The notes: generated from the sequence alone by a model not told the origin. 64,000 nt of DNA from Actibacterium sp. XHP0104 (GCF_025751515.1 NZ_JAOWLE010000003.1:1-64000); one strand, 5' to 3'. Shown: positions 9,360 to 19,973, counted from the first letter of the stretch. Program-made: numbers and translations.

Positions 9360-9524
9360 GCGCGATTCTCCTGTGTTTCAAGGCGCAATCTGGCCAGTTT
9401 AGCACTGCCGGCCACCAAAGCGCGCGACATATTGCTTCAAAAGCAGGTTTCCCGGCGTATTTTTGTTGCGCTGCGACTGCAAAAACCCTATTCCCAGCCG
9501 GACTGTGAAAAAAGGAGCCGACTC

Positions 9525-11207
9525 ATGCCCCATGATGGACAGGAAACGCCCAAATCGGCCATTCTGCCGGACCTGCTGACCCTTACCGGTGCGACCATCG
9601 CGCCGATCGAGGCGCTGCTGGCAAAGGCCATGGAGAATGTGCGCGCGATGGTCTCGGTCGATGGCCGCGTCTCGGGCGATGCGCTGGAGCAGAACCAGTA
9701 TGCCGCGCATTCGCTATCGTGGCTGGCGACCTATGTCGAATCGCTGCGCCAGATGCAGAACTGGGCCGCCCGCATTGATGCCGAAGGCAAGTTCGGCGAG
9801 ATGGAGCAGCTGATCCACCAGATCGCCTTTGGCGAATACCTCTGGCAGATCCAGGGCGGCATCCACATGAGCCAGAACGAGATTGCCCGTCCGCTGGACA
9901 TGGGCCTGGCCCCGCAGGATATCGGCGCGATGATGACCGCCGAGGTGATGACCCTGGTCACCCAGGGCAACACCGAACCCGCCCGCAGCCGCCTGGTTGC
10001 GCTGATGCGCGACAATGCCGGCCACGCGACCTTTGGCGCCACCGGTCTGGACGAAGATCTGGAAATGATCCGCGAACAGTTCCGCCGCTATGCCGATGAT
10101 CGTGTCGTCCCCAACGCGCATGAATGGCACCTCAAGGACGAACTGATCCCGATGGAAATCATCGAGGAACTGGGCGAAATGGGCGTGTTCGGCCTGACCA
10201 TCCCCGAGGAATTCGGCGGCCTGGGCCTGTCCAAGGCCTCGATGGTGGTCGTGTCCGAGGAACTGTCGCGCGGCTATATCGGCGTCGGCTCGCTGGGCAC
10301 CCGGTCGGAAATCGCGGCCGAGCTGATCCTGGCCGGCGGCACCGACGAGCAAAAGGAAAACTGGCTGCCGAAACTGGCCTCGGCCGAGATCCTGCCGACG
10401 GCCGTGTTCACCGAGCCGAACACCGGGTCGGACCTGGGCAGCCTGCGCACCCGCGCGGTGAAAACCGACGACGGCAACTGGGAAATCACCGGCAACAAGA
10501 CCTGGATCACCCACGCCGCCCGCACCCATGTGATGACCCTGCTGGCCCGCACCGATCCCAACACCTCGGACCACCGCGGCCTGTCGATGTTCCTTGCCGA
10601 AAAGACCCCGGGCACCGAGGACAACCCGTTCCCGACCCCCGGCATGACCGGCGGCGAGATCGAGGTTCTGGGCTATCGCGGCATGAAGGAATACGAGCTG
10701 GGCTTTGACGGGTTCAAGGTCAAGGGCGAGAACCTGCTGGGCGGGGTCGAGGGTCAGGGCTTTAAGCAGCTGATGAAAACCTTCGAGGCCGCCCGCATCC
10801 AGACCGCCGCCCGCGCCATCGGCGTGGCGCAGAACGCGCTTGAGGTCGGCATGCAATATGCCGAAGACCGCAAGCAGTTCGGCAAGGCGCTGATCAACTT
10901 CCCGCGCGTGTCGGGCAAGCTGGCGATGATGGCCGTCGAAATCATGGTTGCGCGTCAGCTGACCTATTTCTCGGCCTGGGAAAAAGACCATGACCGCCGC
11001 TGCGACCTTGAGGCCGGCATGGCCAAGCTGCTGGGCGCCCGCATCGCATGGGCCAACGCCGACAACGCGTTGCAGATCCATGGCGGCAACGGCTTTGCGC
11101 TGGAATATCAGATCAGCCGCATCCTGTGCGACGCGCGCATTCTGAACATCTTTGAAGGCGCGGCCGAGATTCAGGCCCAGGTGATCGCCCGCCGTCTGCT
11201 GGGCTGA
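9525..11207 (+). CDS. mcd: Acyl-CoA dehydrogenase, (2S)-methylsuccinyl-CoA dehydrogenase type
   Basis: A 560-residue acyl-CoA dehydrogenase with an extra N-terminal region of about 160 residues before the standard fold. That extension (VSVDGRVSGDALEQNQYAAHSL, read as VSVDGRVSGDALEQ then NQYAAHSLSWLATYVESL) and the length fit Mcd, which oxidises (2S)-methylsuccinyl-CoA to mesaconyl-CoA in the ethylmalonyl-CoA pathway. Core motifs: FTEPNTGSDLGSLRT, NKTWITHAAR, EDRKQFGKALINFP, GGNGFALEYQISRILCDARI and FEGAAEIQAQVIARRLL. FAD electrons would go to ETF, whose alpha subunit ends at base 335. ATG at 9525 has AAGGAG 7 bases upstream. A generic medium-chain dehydrogenase is less likely because of the extension. 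Confidence 0.85.
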   Translation: MPHDGQETPKSAILPDLLTLTGATIAPIEALLAKAMENVRAMVSVDGRVSGDALEQNQYAAHSLSWLATYVESLRQMQNWAARIDAEGKFGEMEQLIHQIAFGEYLWQIQGGIHMSQNEIARPLDMGLAPQDIGAMMTAEVMTLVTQGNTEPARSRLVALMRDNAGHATFGATGLDEDLEMIREQFRRYADDRVVPNAHEWHLKDELIPMEIIEELGEMGVFGLTIPEEFGGLGLSKASMVVVSEELSRGYIGVGSLGTRSEIAAELILAGGTDEQKENWLPKLASAEILPTAVFTEPNTGSDLGSLRTRAVKTDDGNWEITGNKTWITHAARTHVMTLLARTDPNTSDHRGLSMFLAEKTPGTEDNPFPTPGMTGGEIEVLGYRGMKEYELGFDGFKVKGENLLGGVEGQGFKQLMKTFEAARIQTAARAIGVAQNALEVGMQYAEDRKQFGKALINFPRVSGKLAMMAVEIMVARQLTYFSAWEKDHDRRCDLEAGMAKLLGARIAWANADNALQIHGGNGFALEYQISRILCDARILNIFEGAAEIQAQVIARRLLG

Positions 11208-11227
11208 TCAACCGCGATATCACTGCG

Positions 11228-11256
11228 AACAGGCGCCCCTTGCGGCGCCTGTTTTC
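11228..11256 (+). terminator. Terminator after mcd
   Basis: A perfect 10-bp stem AACAGGCGCC/GGCGCCTGTT with a 6-base loop (11228-11253), ending in TTTT. It is 20 bases after the mcd stop and just before the convergent Tag-like gene ends. Confidence 0.88.
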
Positions 11257-11262
11257 GTTTGG

Positions 11263-11928
11263 TCAGTCGGGCACGGTAAAGGCCAGCATCCGGCTGATGC
11301 GGGCATGGGTTTCGCCGCTTTCCTCGGCCCAGTGATTGAACGCCGCCTGCACCTTTTTCTGCGCGGTTTTCGAGGTGGCCACCCCGTCGATCACCCCCGC
11401 CATGTTCAGCGCCGCCACCACCGATTTCGACAGGATGAACGCGTCATAACCCAGCGCCCTCAGCGCATATTGCCCGGTCACCCCGCCCAGACGTGACCCG
11501 CGTTTTTTCAGAAGCTCGAACAGGCCGACCGTATCGGTCTTGGGCCAGTTGTCCAGCGCCGCGGCGGCCGAGCCATGTCCGCGCGCGAGGTCGGACAGAA
11601 AGATCGCGTTGTCGCGCACAGTGATGATTTTCTGGCCATTGCGCACGATCCGCGTGTCGCGCAGGTGCTCGTCCAGATCCTCGTCCGACATCAGCGCGTT
11701 GCGGCCGATGTCAAAGCCATGGAACGCATCTTCGAAACCGGGCCATTTCTTTTCGATCAGGTCCCAGCTGAACCCGGCCTGAAAGATCCGCTTGGTGAAT
11801 TCCGCCAGGATGCGGTCATCGGTTTGCTGGGCCAGCGTGTTCTCGCGGCGCTTGGGCAGCAGCTCTTCCAACTCGGCCTCGCCCTTGCGGGCCACGGCCA
11901 TCTCGCGCAGTTCGGCATAGGGTTTCAT
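11263..11928 (-). CDS. DNA-3-methyladenine glycosylase I-like protein, zinc snap absent
   Basis: A 221-residue protein of the Tag family (HhH-GPD superfamily). Tag-like stretches are [26 protein letters not shown] and the C-terminal LNMAGVIDG (first stretch: [26 protein letters not shown]). Classic Tag enzymes bind zinc with two Cys and two His and start with a Cys-Gly-Trp block; none of these is present, so this is a divergent branch. It may remove alkylated bases or have another repair role. Its ATG overlaps the recO stop by four bases (ATGA), placing it at the end of the era-recO repair/ribosome run and suggesting a DNA-repair function. Confidence 0.75.
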   Translation of the reverse strand: MKPYAELREMAVARKGEAELEELLPKRRENTLAQQTDDRILAEFTKRIFQAGFSWDLIEKKWPGFEDAFHGFDIGRNALMSDEDLDEHLRDTRIVRNGQKIITVRDNAIFLSDLARGHGSAAAALDNWPKTDTVGLFELLKKRGSRLGGVTGQYALRALGYDAFILSKSVVAALNMAGVIDGVATSKTAQKKVQAAFNHWAEESGETHARISRMLAFTVPD

Positions 11929-12668
11929 GATCCGGTTCCTCCGTGTCGGGCCAGCAGGCCGGCCAGTCGCGCGCGCGCCTCGGGCAAGGGGCGGTCGCCC
12001 AGCGACGGCGCCAGCCAGTTTTGCAGAAAATGCCCGGTCAGGCGCAGCCCGTCCATGATTTCCAGGGCGCTCACCGGCCCCTGCCCCAGCAGGCATTGCG
12101 GCAAGGGCAACAGGCGGTCGGCCCAGTCGCCCGCGCCCTCGGCGCTGACGGCGCGGCCGGTGCGGGGCGAGACATAGGCCAGGTCATCGCGCGTGCCGGT
12201 CACCGCGCAGCGGCCCAGATCAAGGCCAAAGCCCAGATCCTCGAGCAGCGCCATTTCCCAGCGCAGATAGGCCAGCGGCCAGGCATCGGCATCGGCATGG
12301 GCCAGCAGGTCCAGCATGGTGATCGAGCGTTGATACAGCGCCGGATGCGGCTCGCGCTCGGGCAGTGAGAACGACAGCAAAGCCGTCACCGCGTTCAGCC
12401 CGGCCAGCGCCAAACGGTCGGCCATCACCCCCGCCGCGCGCGACCGGATGGGTTCGACCGTGAAACTGCCGATATGGTCATCCAGCCGCGCCCGCCATGT
12501 CAGGTCAAGCTGGGCGCCGGGTTGCAGGATGGGGGCGATCTTGCGGCTGACCCCGCCGCGCACCACGCCCAGATGACGCCCATGCGCGGGGGTAAAGGCC
12601 TCGATGATCACCGAGGTCTCGCCATGTTTGCGCACGGCCAGCAAGGCCCCCTGATCGCGCCACTCCAT
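11925..12668 (-). CDS. recO: DNA repair protein RecO
   Basis: A 247-residue RecO. The N-terminal OB-fold starts [41 protein letters not shown] (in parts: [32 protein letters not shown]), the family's usual opening, followed by an all-helical domain. RecO acts with RecF and RecR to load RecA on SSB-coated gaps. It lies 32 bases after the DUF1491 gene and overlaps the Tag-like gene, in the widely conserved rnc-era-recO order. Length is normal for the family. Confidence 0.95.
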   Translation of the reverse strand: MEWRDQGALLAVRKHGETSVIIEAFTPAHGRHLGVVRGGVSRKIAPILQPGAQLDLTWRARLDDHIGSFTVEPIRSRAAGVMADRLALAGLNAVTALLSFSLPEREPHPALYQRSITMLDLLAHADADAWPLAYLRWEMALLEDLGFGLDLGRCAVTGTRDDLAYVSPRTGRAVSAEGAGDWADRLLPLPQCLLGQGPVSALEIMDGLRLTGHFLQNWLAPSLGDRPLPEARARLAGLLARHGGTGS

Positions 12669-12700
12669 CCGCGCCCCCTGTCGTTTCGGGGTCTAGAAAG

Positions 12701-13030
12701 TCATGAAAGGCCGGGTTCGTCCAGTAGGTGCCGGCCCTGGCGGTCTTCGACCTCGATCACCCAGAGGTCGGGATCGAACCCGCGCTGGCGGCGGATCGAG
12801 CCGTCAACCTCGGCCTCGTCGCCCTCGGCCAGCACCACCCAAGAGCGTTCACCGGTCATCAGATCGACGCTGCGCTGCCACAGCCGCGCCTGCCCATCCA
12901 GCGTGTTCAGTTTCACCAGAACCGCCCCGGCGGTGGCGTCACCCTTGGCGGTGACGAATGCCGGAATGTCGGCCAGCCGCAGACGGGTCAGATAGGCCTG
13001 CACCCAGAATTCGGCCGTTAGCCGCGTCAT
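12701..13030 (-). CDS. DUF1491 family protein
   Basis: A 109-residue conserved alphaproteobacterial protein of unknown function. It shows the family pattern: RLTAEFWVQAYLTRLRLADIPAF at the start (read as AEFWVQAYLTRLRL), GDATAGAVLVKLN, a central WVVLAEGDEAEVD and a C-terminal RGFDPDLWVIEVEDRQGRH. No signal peptide or membrane segment, so probably cytoplasmic. The ATG overlaps the era stop by four bases, as in other Alphaproteobacteria where it sits between era and recO, implying coupled translation with ribosome-assembly and repair genes. Confidence 0.85.
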   Translation of the reverse strand: MTRLTAEFWVQAYLTRLRLADIPAFVTAKGDATAGAVLVKLNTLDGQARLWQRSVDLMTGERSWVVLAEGDEAEVDGSIRRQRGFDPDLWVIEVEDRQGRHLLDEPGLS

Positions 13031-13941
13031 GCGTTGCCGTCTTTGAAATCCAAGCCCATCTCGGAATAGCGCTCGGATTCCTCCAGCCAGTTCGGGCGCA
13101 CCTTGACCTGAAGGAACAGGTGCACCTTGCGGCCCAGGAATTCCTCCAGCTCTTCGCGGGCGGCCTTGGACACGGCCTTGATCGTGTCGCCCTTATGGCC
13201 CAGCAGAATGCCCTTGTGGCCGTCGCGCGCCACATAGACCACCTGGTCGATCCGGGCCGAGCCATCGTTGCGCTCTTCCCATTTCTCGGTTTCGACGGTC
13301 AGCTGATAGGGCAGTTCCTGGTGCAGGCGCAGGGTCAGCTTTTCGCGCGTCACCTCGGCGGCGATCATCCGCATCGGCAGGTCGGCGATCTGGTCTTCGG
13401 GGTAGAGCCACGGGCCTGCGGGCAGGGTTTCGGCCAGCCATTCGCGCAGGTCATCGACGCCATAGCCGCGCTCGGCCGAGATCATGAAGGTTTTCACGAA
13501 CGGATAGGCGGCGTTCATCTTTTCGGTCAGCGCCAGCAGCGCCTCGGATTTCACCCGGTCGATCTTGTTGATCGCCAGCGCCACGGTCTGGTTGGGGCTG
13601 ATGCGTTCGTTAAGCGCATCGAGAATGGCCTGCACGCCGTCGGTCAGGCCGCGATGGGCCTCGACCAGCAGCACCACGATTTCCGCGTCCGACGCCCCGC
13701 CCCAGGCGGCCGCGACCATCGCGCGATCCAGCCGGCGGCGCGGGCGAAAGAGGCCGGGCGTGTCGACGAACACGATCTGGCTCTCACCCTCCATGCAGAC
13801 GCCGCGAATGCGGGCGCGGGTGGTCTGCACCTTATGCGTGACGATCGAGACCTTGGCCCCCACCATCCGGTTCAGCAGGGTGGATTTGCCCGCGTTGGGC
13901 TCTCCGATCAGGGCAACAAATCCGGCGCGTGTCTCAGCCAT
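13027..13941 (-). CDS. era: GTPase Era
   Basis: A 304-residue Era. G1 is GEPNAGKST at residues 13-21, G3 is VDTPGLF, G4 is NKID in [12 protein letters not shown], and the C-terminal KH domain carries [17 protein letters not shown]. Era binds 16S rRNA and helps mature the 30S subunit. The frame is open upstream into rnc; the ATG at 13941 is used because the G1 motif then sits where it should and the start overlaps the rnc stop by 8 bases. Part of the lepB-rnc-era-recO operon. Confidence 0.97.
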   Translation of the reverse strand: MAETRAGFVALIGEPNAGKSTLLNRMVGAKVSIVTHKVQTTRARIRGVCMEGESQIVFVDTPGLFRPRRRLDRAMVAAAWGGASDAEIVVLLVEAHRGLTDGVQAILDALNERISPNQTVALAINKIDRVKSEALLALTEKMNAAYPFVKTFMISAERGYGVDDLREWLAETLPAGPWLYPEDQIADLPMRMIAAEVTREKLTLRLHQELPYQLTVETEKWEERNDGSARIDQVVYVARDGHKGILLGHKGDTIKAVSKAAREELEEFLGRKVHLFLQVKVRPNWLEESERYSEMGLDFKDGNA

Positions 13942-14623
13942 TCTTGGCCTCCAGTTTGCCAAGCAACAGCTCGGCGGCGGCCTGTTCGGCCTTGCGTTTC
14001 GATGCGGCGCGGGCGGTGGCCTCTTGGCCCGATTGCAGGCGCACGGCAATGGTGAATTCGGGGGCATGGTCGGGGCCGGTGCGGGCCAGCTCGACATAGG
14101 TGGGCGGTTGCTGGCCACGGGCCTGAGCCCATTCCTGCAAGGCGGTCTTGGGGTCGCGGGCATCGGCCTCGACGGTGGTGATCCGGTCGCCCCACAGACG
14201 CAGCACCAGATCGCGCGCGGCGGTGAACCCGCCATCCAGATAGACGGCGGCCAGGATCGCCTCCATCCCGTCGCCCAAAAGCGCCTGCTTGCGCCGCCCG
14301 CCGGTCATCATCTCCGAGCGGCCCAGCCGCAGCACGGCACCCAGGTCGATTTCCAGCGCGACCTCGGCGCAGGTTTCCTTGCGCACCAGCGCGTTGAAGC
14401 GCGGCGCCAACTGGCCCTCGCTGGCGCCCTTGTCGGCCAAGAGCAGCGCCTCGGCCAGCACAAGGCCCAGCACCCGGTCGCCCAGGAATTCCAGCCGCTG
14501 GTTGTCGGGCCGCGTGGGCGATGACATCGAGCTGTGCGTTACCGCGCGCATCAACAGCTCGGGGCGGTCGAACTCATACCCCAGCCGCGCGCAGAACGCC
14601 CGTAGTTCGGTCGACAGCTTCAC
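13934..14623 (-). CDS. rnc: Ribonuclease III
   Basis: A 229-residue RNase III. The nuclease signature [18 protein letters not shown] is present with the expected acidic residues, a second set follows in [16 protein letters not shown], and the C-terminus is a double-stranded RNA binding domain ending [19 protein letters not shown]. It processes rRNA precursors and structured mRNAs. I use GTG at 14623, which overlaps the lepB stop as GTGA; an ATG at 14656 would extend 33 bases into lepB with no better support. Confidence 0.95.
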   Translation of the reverse strand: MKLSTELRAFCARLGYEFDRPELLMRAVTHSSMSSPTRPDNQRLEFLGDRVLGLVLAEALLLADKGASEGQLAPRFNALVRKETCAEVALEIDLGAVLRLGRSEMMTGGRRKQALLGDGMEAILAAVYLDGGFTAARDLVLRLWGDRITTVEADARDPKTALQEWAQARGQQPPTYVELARTGPDHAPEFTIAVRLQSGQEATARAASKRKAEQAAAELLLGKLEAKNG

Positions 14624-15408
14624 TGAACCGCCTTGAGGAAACGATCGGGGCGCCATGTCCAGAAATAGAACAGCGACCGCCCGGCGGACGAGAACATGAT
14701 CCGGTCGGCGCGGCCGATCAGGTATTCGGCGGGCAGGTAGCCGACGCCGCCACTGACCAGCGCGTAGCGGCTGTCCTGGCTGTTGTCGCGATTGTCACCC
14801 ATGAAGAAGTAATGCCCCTCGGGCACGGTAAAGACCTGCGTGTCGTCCGAGAAACCGTTGTTGCGAATGTCGAGGATCGCGTGGCTGCTGCCACCCGGAA
14901 GGGTCTCGATGAACCGGGCCTTTTCGCAGGTGCCGCCCTCGCCCACGGGGGCGTTCGAACATTGCGGGTAATAGCCGACCGGGCCCTGTTTCTGGTAGGT
15001 CTCGGTAAAGGTGCCGGCGGCCTCTAGCTTGACCGGGGCGCCGTTGATGAACAGCACGCCGTTCCGCATCTGGATCGTGTCGCCCGGCAGGCCGATCAGG
15101 CGCTTGATGAAATCAGACCCGTTGCCCGGATGGCGGAACACCACCACATCGCCGCGCTTGGGGTCGCTGGCCAGGATGCGGCCTTCGAACGGGCACAGGC
15201 CGAACGGGCAGGAATAGCGCGAATAGCCATAGGCCATCTTGTTCACGAACAGAAAGTCGCCCACCAGCAACGTGTCTTTCATCGACCCCGAGGGGATCCA
15301 GAAGGGCTGAAAGAACAGCGTGCGGAACACGCCCGCGATCAACAGGGCGTATACGATCGTCTTGATGGTTTCGACGACGCCGCCGTCTTGCTTGGTTTTG
15401 CTTGCCAT
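14620..15408 (-). CDS. lepB: Signal peptidase I
   Basis: A 262-residue type I signal peptidase. One N-terminal membrane anchor (about residues 13-33) precedes the catalytic Ser42 in [14 protein letters not shown]; the general base is Lys102 in [12 protein letters not shown], and the family box [11 protein letters not shown] follows. It cleaves leader peptides of exported proteins at the outer face of the inner membrane. It is upstream of and overlaps rnc, a common lepB-rnc pairing. Confidence 0.97.
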   Translation of the reverse strand: MASKTKQDGGVVETIKTIVYALLIAGVFRTLFFQPFWIPSGSMKDTLLVGDFLFVNKMAYGYSRYSCPFGLCPFEGRILASDPKRGDVVVFRHPGNGSDFIKRLIGLPGDTIQMRNGVLFINGAPVKLEAAGTFTETYQKQGPVGYYPQCSNAPVGEGGTCEKARFIETLPGGSSHAILDIRNNGFSDDTQVFTVPEGHYFFMGDNRDNSQDSRYALVSGGVGYLPAEYLIGRADRIMFSSAGRSLFYFWTWRPDRFLKAVQ

Positions 15409-15462
15409 GGGCCTGTCTGCCAGAAAATTGCCCCCGCTACATGAGCGGCACGCGGGCCGGAG

Positions 15463-15864
15463 TCAAGGCAAGGGCCGCGCTTCGATCACCACGAAGGCCT
15501 GTGCCCATGGGTGATCGTCGGTCAGTGTGACATGAATGATCGATTCATGGCCTTCGGGCGTCATCTCGCGCAGCCGCTCAGCAGCCCAGCCGGTGACCTT
15601 CATCACCGGCTGTCCGGTCGGCAGATTGCTGACGGCCATGTCCTTCCACGAGATGCCCATGCGCAGCCCGGTGCCCAGCGCCTTGGAACAGGCCTCTTTC
15701 GCGGCCCAGCGTTTGGCATAGGTGCCGGCAGTATCGGCACGATTGTCGGCCTTGCGCTGTTCGGTCTCGGTAAAGACGCGATCGACAAAGCGCCGCCCGA
15801 ACCGGTCAAGCGTGCCCTGGATGCGGTCGATATTAGCCAGATCGGTGCCGATACCCAGGATCAT
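15463..15864 (-). CDS. acpS: Holo-[acyl-carrier-protein] synthase
   Basis: A 133-residue AcpS, which transfers 4'-phosphopantetheine from CoA to acyl carrier protein. The start [15 protein letters not shown] contains the conserved Asp8, and the magnesium-binding Glu is in [16 protein letters not shown]. Its ATG overlaps the stop of the upstream small membrane protein by four bases. 54 bases separate it from lepB. It is in the usual pdxJ-acpS-lepB order. Confidence 0.96.
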   Translation of the reverse strand: MILGIGTDLANIDRIQGTLDRFGRRFVDRVFTETEQRKADNRADTAGTYAKRWAAKEACSKALGTGLRMGISWKDMAVSNLPTGQPVMKVTGWAAERLREMTPEGHESIIHVTLTDDHPWAQAFVVIEARPLP

Positions 15865-16307
15865 CGGCGCGACGCTTTGGCGGACTTTTGCTGAAGTTTA
15901 TACGTCGAACGCGCGCCCGAACGCACACCGACCCGGGATGTCACAAGAGCCACCACAAATACGCCCGCAAGACCGATCACATAGTAACTCATCGGAATAC
16001 CGGCCAGGGGCGCGAACATTTCTGGAAAGACAAGGTACAGCGCCACCCCGACAACGGCATTTATGAGCATACCGATCAGGCTCATCAAAAGCGAAGCGCG
16101 CCACATATCGCCACCGCTTGGCATATCTTCATATGCCTCCACGTGGCGCTGCCCTTCCATCATGGCTGCGAAGAAGAAGGGCATCAAGGGCATCCATCCG
16201 CCGGATACCTCAAATTGGATAAAGTATTCCAGCGCGAGCGTAAGTACCGCAATGCCAATGGCGGTCGCGACGAAAATCAGCAAGTACCGGGTGACGTTGA
16301 TATGCAT
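15861..16307 (-). CDS. Small membrane protein, ABZJ_00895-like
   Basis: A 148-residue integral membrane protein with four hydrophobic segments: [49 protein letters not shown] and [15 protein letters not shown]. The pattern resembles the ABZJ_00895 family of small membrane proteins, a weak identification. The C-terminus is basic. I prefer ATG at 16307 (AGGA about 9-12 bases upstream); a GTG at 16328 is also in frame. It is inserted between pdxJ and acpS, which are direct neighbours in many relatives. Function unknown. Confidence 0.6.
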   Translation of the reverse strand: MHINVTRYLLIFVATAIGIAVLTLALEYFIQFEVSGGWMPLMPFFFAAMMEGQRHVEAYEDMPSGGDMWRASLLMSLIGMLINAVVGVALYLVFPEMFAPLAGIPMSYYVIGLAGVFVVALVTSRVGVRSGARSTYKLQQKSAKASRR

Positions 16308-16343
16308 GGAAAGATCCTGGATAACCACTAATACAACTCAGAG

Positions 16344-17108
16344 TTATATGCGTGCCTCATCCATCAGTCGACGCATTTCAGCGATGGCCGGGGTGAGGCC
16401 GCGAAAGATTGCCTCGCCGATCAGGAAATGCCCGATGTTCAGCTCCATCACCTCGGGGAAGGCGGCGACGGGCTGCACCGTGTCATAGGTCAGGCCGTGA
16501 CCGGCGTGGACCTCCAGCCCCAGCGAATGCGCATAGGCCGACATGTCGCGCAGGCGGGCCAGTTCGGCGTCGCGCTCGTCGAATTTGCCCTCGGCGTGGA
16601 AATCGCAATAGGCGCCGGTGTGCAGCTCGATCACCGCGGCGCCGATGCGGGCGGCGGCCTCGATCTGGGCGGGGTCGGCGGCGATAAAGATCGACACCCG
16701 GCACCCGGCATCGCGCAGCGGCGCGATGAAATGGGCCAGCTTGTTTTCCTCGCGCGCGACCTCCAGCCCGCCCTCGGTGGTGCGTTCCTCGCGCTTTTCG
16801 GGAACGATGCAGACGGCATGCGGCTTGTGGCGCAGGGCGATGGCCTGCATCTCGTCGGTGGCGGCCATCTCGAAGTTGAGCGGCAGGCTCAGCGTCTCGA
16901 TCAGGCGTTCGATATCGGTGTCCGAGATGTGGCGGCGGTCTTCGCGCAGATGGGCGGTGATGCCATCGGCGCCGGCCTCTTCGGCCAGCTTGGCGGCGCG
17001 CACCGGGTCGGGATAGGCGCTGCCGCGCGCGTTGCGCACGGTGGCCACGTGGTCGATATTCACGCCCAGACGCAGACGGCCCAGCGGTTCGATCAAAGCG
17101 TCAGACAT
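16344..17108 (-). CDS. pdxJ: Pyridoxine 5'-phosphate synthase
   Basis: A 254-residue PdxJ. It condenses 1-deoxyxylulose 5-phosphate with 3-amino-2-oxopropyl phosphate to give pyridoxine 5'-phosphate. Motifs: [22 protein letters not shown] at the start (in parts [15 protein letters not shown]), [43 protein letters not shown] and [12 protein letters not shown]. The start overlaps the DUF2062 gene's stop by 8 bases. Part of the rpoZ-rsh-DUF2062-pdxJ-acpS run. Confidence 0.97.
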   Translation of the reverse strand: MSDALIEPLGRLRLGVNIDHVATVRNARGSAYPDPVRAAKLAEEAGADGITAHLREDRRHISDTDIERLIETLSLPLNFEMAATDEMQAIALRHKPHAVCIVPEKREERTTEGGLEVAREENKLAHFIAPLRDAGCRVSIFIAADPAQIEAAARIGAAVIELHTGAYCDFHAEGKFDERDAELARLRDMSAYAHSLGLEVHAGHGLTYDTVQPVAAFPEVMELNIGHFLIGEAIFRGLTPAIAEMRRLMDEARI

Positions 17109-17790
17109 TGTTGGCGCCCTTCATTGCTGCGGTCTTTGCCGCATTTGCTTCGGCGGCCTGGCGCGCGGCCTTTTCGGCGCGGCGCTCGGCCAGTTTCTTG
17201 CGCAGCCGTGCCCGGCGGTGCTTTTGATAGGCGGCGATGACCGGCACGCTGAGATAATAGGCAATCAACCCCGCGATCACGCCGGGCGCAACCCCGCCGA
17301 CCAGATAGGGCAGGAAAACCCGGTCATAGAATTCGATCAGGTTCGACCAGTTCGCATCGACATCGGTGAAAAGCGCCAGAAAATTGCGCAGCAGATCCTC
17401 GGCGGCACCGGAAAACTGGGCCACCAGAGATTTGTCGAGATCCTCGTCGAACCGGGTGCCCATCATGAAATGGCCGACCTTCAGGCTGATCACACCGATC
17501 GGCAGATAGGTCAGCGGGTTGCCGATGAACGTGCCCGCCAGCGCGGCCCAGAAATTGCCGTTCATAATCTTGGCCAGAACGCCGGCGATCACGAAATGAA
17601 TGCCGTAAAACGGGGTAAAGGCGGCAAAGACGCCGGCAAAGATGCCGCGGGCGATCTTTTCGGGGCTGTCGGGCAATCGCCGCACGCGGTGACGCATGTA
17701 ATAGAACGCCCGCTGCCAGCCACCGCGGGGGTAGATGAATTCCCACGCAATGCGCCAGAACGAACGTCTATCGCGGCGCTTGAAGACCAA
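17101..17790 (-). CDS. DUF2062 domain membrane protein
   Basis: A 229-residue DUF2062 protein. The domain begins near [22 protein letters not shown] (read [15 protein letters not shown]) and includes [23 protein letters not shown], two membrane segments, and a third near [21 protein letters not shown]. The C-terminus is a highly charged Arg/Lys/Ala-rich tail. Function unknown; some members sit near envelope genes. The start is TTG at 17790, preceded by GGGGAG; no ATG fits better. It lies 20 bases after rsh and overlaps pdxJ. Confidence 0.85.
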   Translation of the reverse strand: MVFKRRDRRSFWRIAWEFIYPRGGWQRAFYYMRHRVRRLPDSPEKIARGIFAGVFAAFTPFYGIHFVIAGVLAKIMNGNFWAALAGTFIGNPLTYLPIGVISLKVGHFMMGTRFDEDLDKSLVAQFSGAAEDLLRNFLALFTDVDANWSNLIEFYDRVFLPYLVGGVAPGVIAGLIAYYLSVPVIAAYQKHRRARLRKKLAERRAEKAARQAAEANAAKTAAMKGANNV

Positions 17791-17810
17791 GCCCTGTTCT
17801 CCCCATGGTC

Positions 17811-19937
17811 TCAGGCCTTGCGAGAGGCATCCCTGAGACGTTCGATCGCAGCTACGTCGCTTTCGGCCTCAAGCGCCGTCAGCACGGTGTGCAAATGTTC
17901 GGCGTCGCGCAGTTCAACGTCTATCAGCAGGCGATAGAAATCATGTTTGCGATCGGCAAAGTGCATATCCGAGATATTGGCCTTCTGGTCTCCGATCAAG
18001 GTGCATATGCGCCCCAGCACCCCTGCATCGTTACGAATGGTGACATTCAGCGTCACCGAGTAGATCGCGGGGTGCTTACCCGACTGCCAGTGCAGGTCGA
18101 CCCAGCGTTCGGGCTGTTCCTCATAGGCGGCCAGGGCGGGGCAATCGATGGCATGCACGATCACGCCCCGGCCGCGATAGGTGATGCCGACGATCCGTTC
18201 GCCCGGCACCGGCTGGCAACAGGGCGAGATGGTGAAATGCTGATCAGCCGAGATGCCGATGACCGCGCGTTCGACATCGATCTCGTCGCCGGTGTCGCGC
18301 ACCAGGTCGGGATAGATGGCCTGCACCACATCGGTGGCGCGGATCTCGGCGCTGCCCAGGCGGGCCAGCACCTCGGCCGCGTCGTCCAGGCCCAGCGTCT
18401 TGGCGGCGGTCTGCAAGGCCTTGTCGGTCGATTTGCGGCCGACATTCTCAAACGCCACGCGGGCCAGTTCGCGGCCCAGCTTGATATAGCGTTCGCGGTC
18501 TTCCTCGCGCAGGCTGCGGCGGATGGCGCCCTTGGCGCGGCCGGTGACAACGATGTCGATCCAGGTGGCCTGCGGGCGCTGGCCCTCGGCGGTCATGATC
18601 TCGACCGACTGGCCGTTCTTCAGCCGCGTCCACAGCGGCACGCGCACGCCGTCGACCTTGGCGCCGACACAGCTGTCGCCGATGCGGGTGTGGATCGCAT
18701 AGGCGAAATCCAACGGCGTCGCCCCCTTTGGCAATTTGACCACATCGCCCTTGGGCGAGAAGCAGAACACCTGGTCGGCATACATTTCGAGTTTGACGTT
18801 TTCGAGAAACTCGTCGTGATCCTCGGCATTGGCAAAGCGTTCGGTCAGCGAGGCCAGCCATTTCGCCGGATCGACGGCAAACGGGTTCTCTGCGCGCACA
18901 CCGTCGCGATAGGACCAATGCGCGGCGACGCCGGCCTCGGCCACCTCGTGCATCTGGCGGGTGCGGATCTGCACCTCGACGCGCTTGCCGTCACGACCCG
19001 ACACGGTGGTGTGGATCGAGCGATAGCCGTTCGACTTGGGCTGGCTGATGTAATCCTTGAACCGGCCCGGCACCGCGCGCCAACGGTGGTGGATCGCGCC
19101 CAGAACGCGGTAGCAATCAGCCTCGTTGCGGGTGATGACGCGGAAGCCGTAGATGTCGGAGAGGCGCGAGAAGCCCTGCCCCTTTTCCTGCATCTTGCGC
19201 CAGATGCCATAGGGTTTCTTGGCGCGGCCGAACACGTCGGCGTCGATACCGGCCTCTTCCAGCTCGTGGCGGATGTCCTGGGTGATCTTCTGGATCACGT
19301 CGCCGGTTTCGCGTTGCAGCGTGATAAACCGCCGGATGATCGAATTGCGCCCCTCGGGGTTGAGCACCCGGAACGCCAGGTCCTCCAGCTCTTCGCGCAT
19401 CCACTGCATGCCCATCCGGCCGGCCAGAGGGGCGTAGATCTCCATGGTCTCGCGGGCCTTTTGCGCCTGCTTGTCGGGGCGCATCGACTTGATGGTGCGC
19501 ATGTTGTGCAGACGGTCGGCCAGTTTGACCAGGATCACCCGCAGATCCTTGGACATGGCCATGAACAGCTTGCGGAAATTCTCGGCCTGCTTGGTTTCCG
19601 ACGACGAGAGTTGCAGGTTGGTCAGCTTGGTGACGCCATTGACCAGCTCGGCCACATCGGCGCCGAACATCTGCGAGACCTCTTGATAGGTCGAGCGCGT
19701 GTCCTCGATCGTATCGTGCAGCAGCGCGGTGACGATGGTGGCATCGTCCAGCCGCATCTCGGTCAGGATGGCGGCAACGGCAACGGGATGGGTGAAATAG
19801 GGCTCGCCCGACTTGCGAAACTGACCCTCATGCATGCGCTCGCCATAGTCATAGGCGCGGCGGATCAGGTCTTCGTTGGTGCGGGGATTGTAGTTGCGGA
19901 CCAGCGTGATCAGGTCTTCGACGTCGATCTTCTGCAT
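17811..19937 (-). CDS. rsh: Bifunctional (p)ppGpp synthetase/hydrolase (RelA/SpoT homologue)
   Basis: A 708-residue Rsh, the single long enzyme that both makes and hydrolyses (p)ppGpp in Alphaproteobacteria. Order: HD hydrolase (TALLHDTIEDT), synthetase (SDIYGFRVITRNEADCY and QPKSNGYRSIHTTV), TGS (VFCFSPKGDVVKLPKGATPLDFA, read VFCFSPKGDVVKLPKGA), helical/zinc-type region and a C-terminal ACT domain. The HD active-site motif HDTIED is intact, so hydrolase activity is expected. It follows rpoZ by 36 bases, as in many bacteria. Confidence 0.96.
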   Translation of the reverse strand: MQKIDVEDLITLVRNYNPRTNEDLIRRAYDYGERMHEGQFRKSGEPYFTHPVAVAAILTEMRLDDATIVTALLHDTIEDTRSTYQEVSQMFGADVAELVNGVTKLTNLQLSSSETKQAENFRKLFMAMSKDLRVILVKLADRLHNMRTIKSMRPDKQAQKARETMEIYAPLAGRMGMQWMREELEDLAFRVLNPEGRNSIIRRFITLQRETGDVIQKITQDIRHELEEAGIDADVFGRAKKPYGIWRKMQEKGQGFSRLSDIYGFRVITRNEADCYRVLGAIHHRWRAVPGRFKDYISQPKSNGYRSIHTTVSGRDGKRVEVQIRTRQMHEVAEAGVAAHWSYRDGVRAENPFAVDPAKWLASLTERFANAEDHDEFLENVKLEMYADQVFCFSPKGDVVKLPKGATPLDFAYAIHTRIGDSCVGAKVDGVRVPLWTRLKNGQSVEIMTAEGQRPQATWIDIVVTGRAKGAIRRSLREEDRERYIKLGRELARVAFENVGRKSTDKALQTAAKTLGLDDAAEVLARLGSAEIRATDVVQAIYPDLVRDTGDEIDVERAVIGISADQHFTISPCCQPVPGERIVGITYRGRGVIVHAIDCPALAAYEEQPERWVDLHWQSGKHPAIYSVTLNVTIRNDAGVLGRICTLIGDQKANISDMHFADRKHDFYRLLIDVELRDAEHLHTVLTALEAESDVAAIERLRDASRKA

Positions 19938-19973
19938 CTGGTCCGCGTTCCGTTAGGCCTGGGCTGCGTCGCC

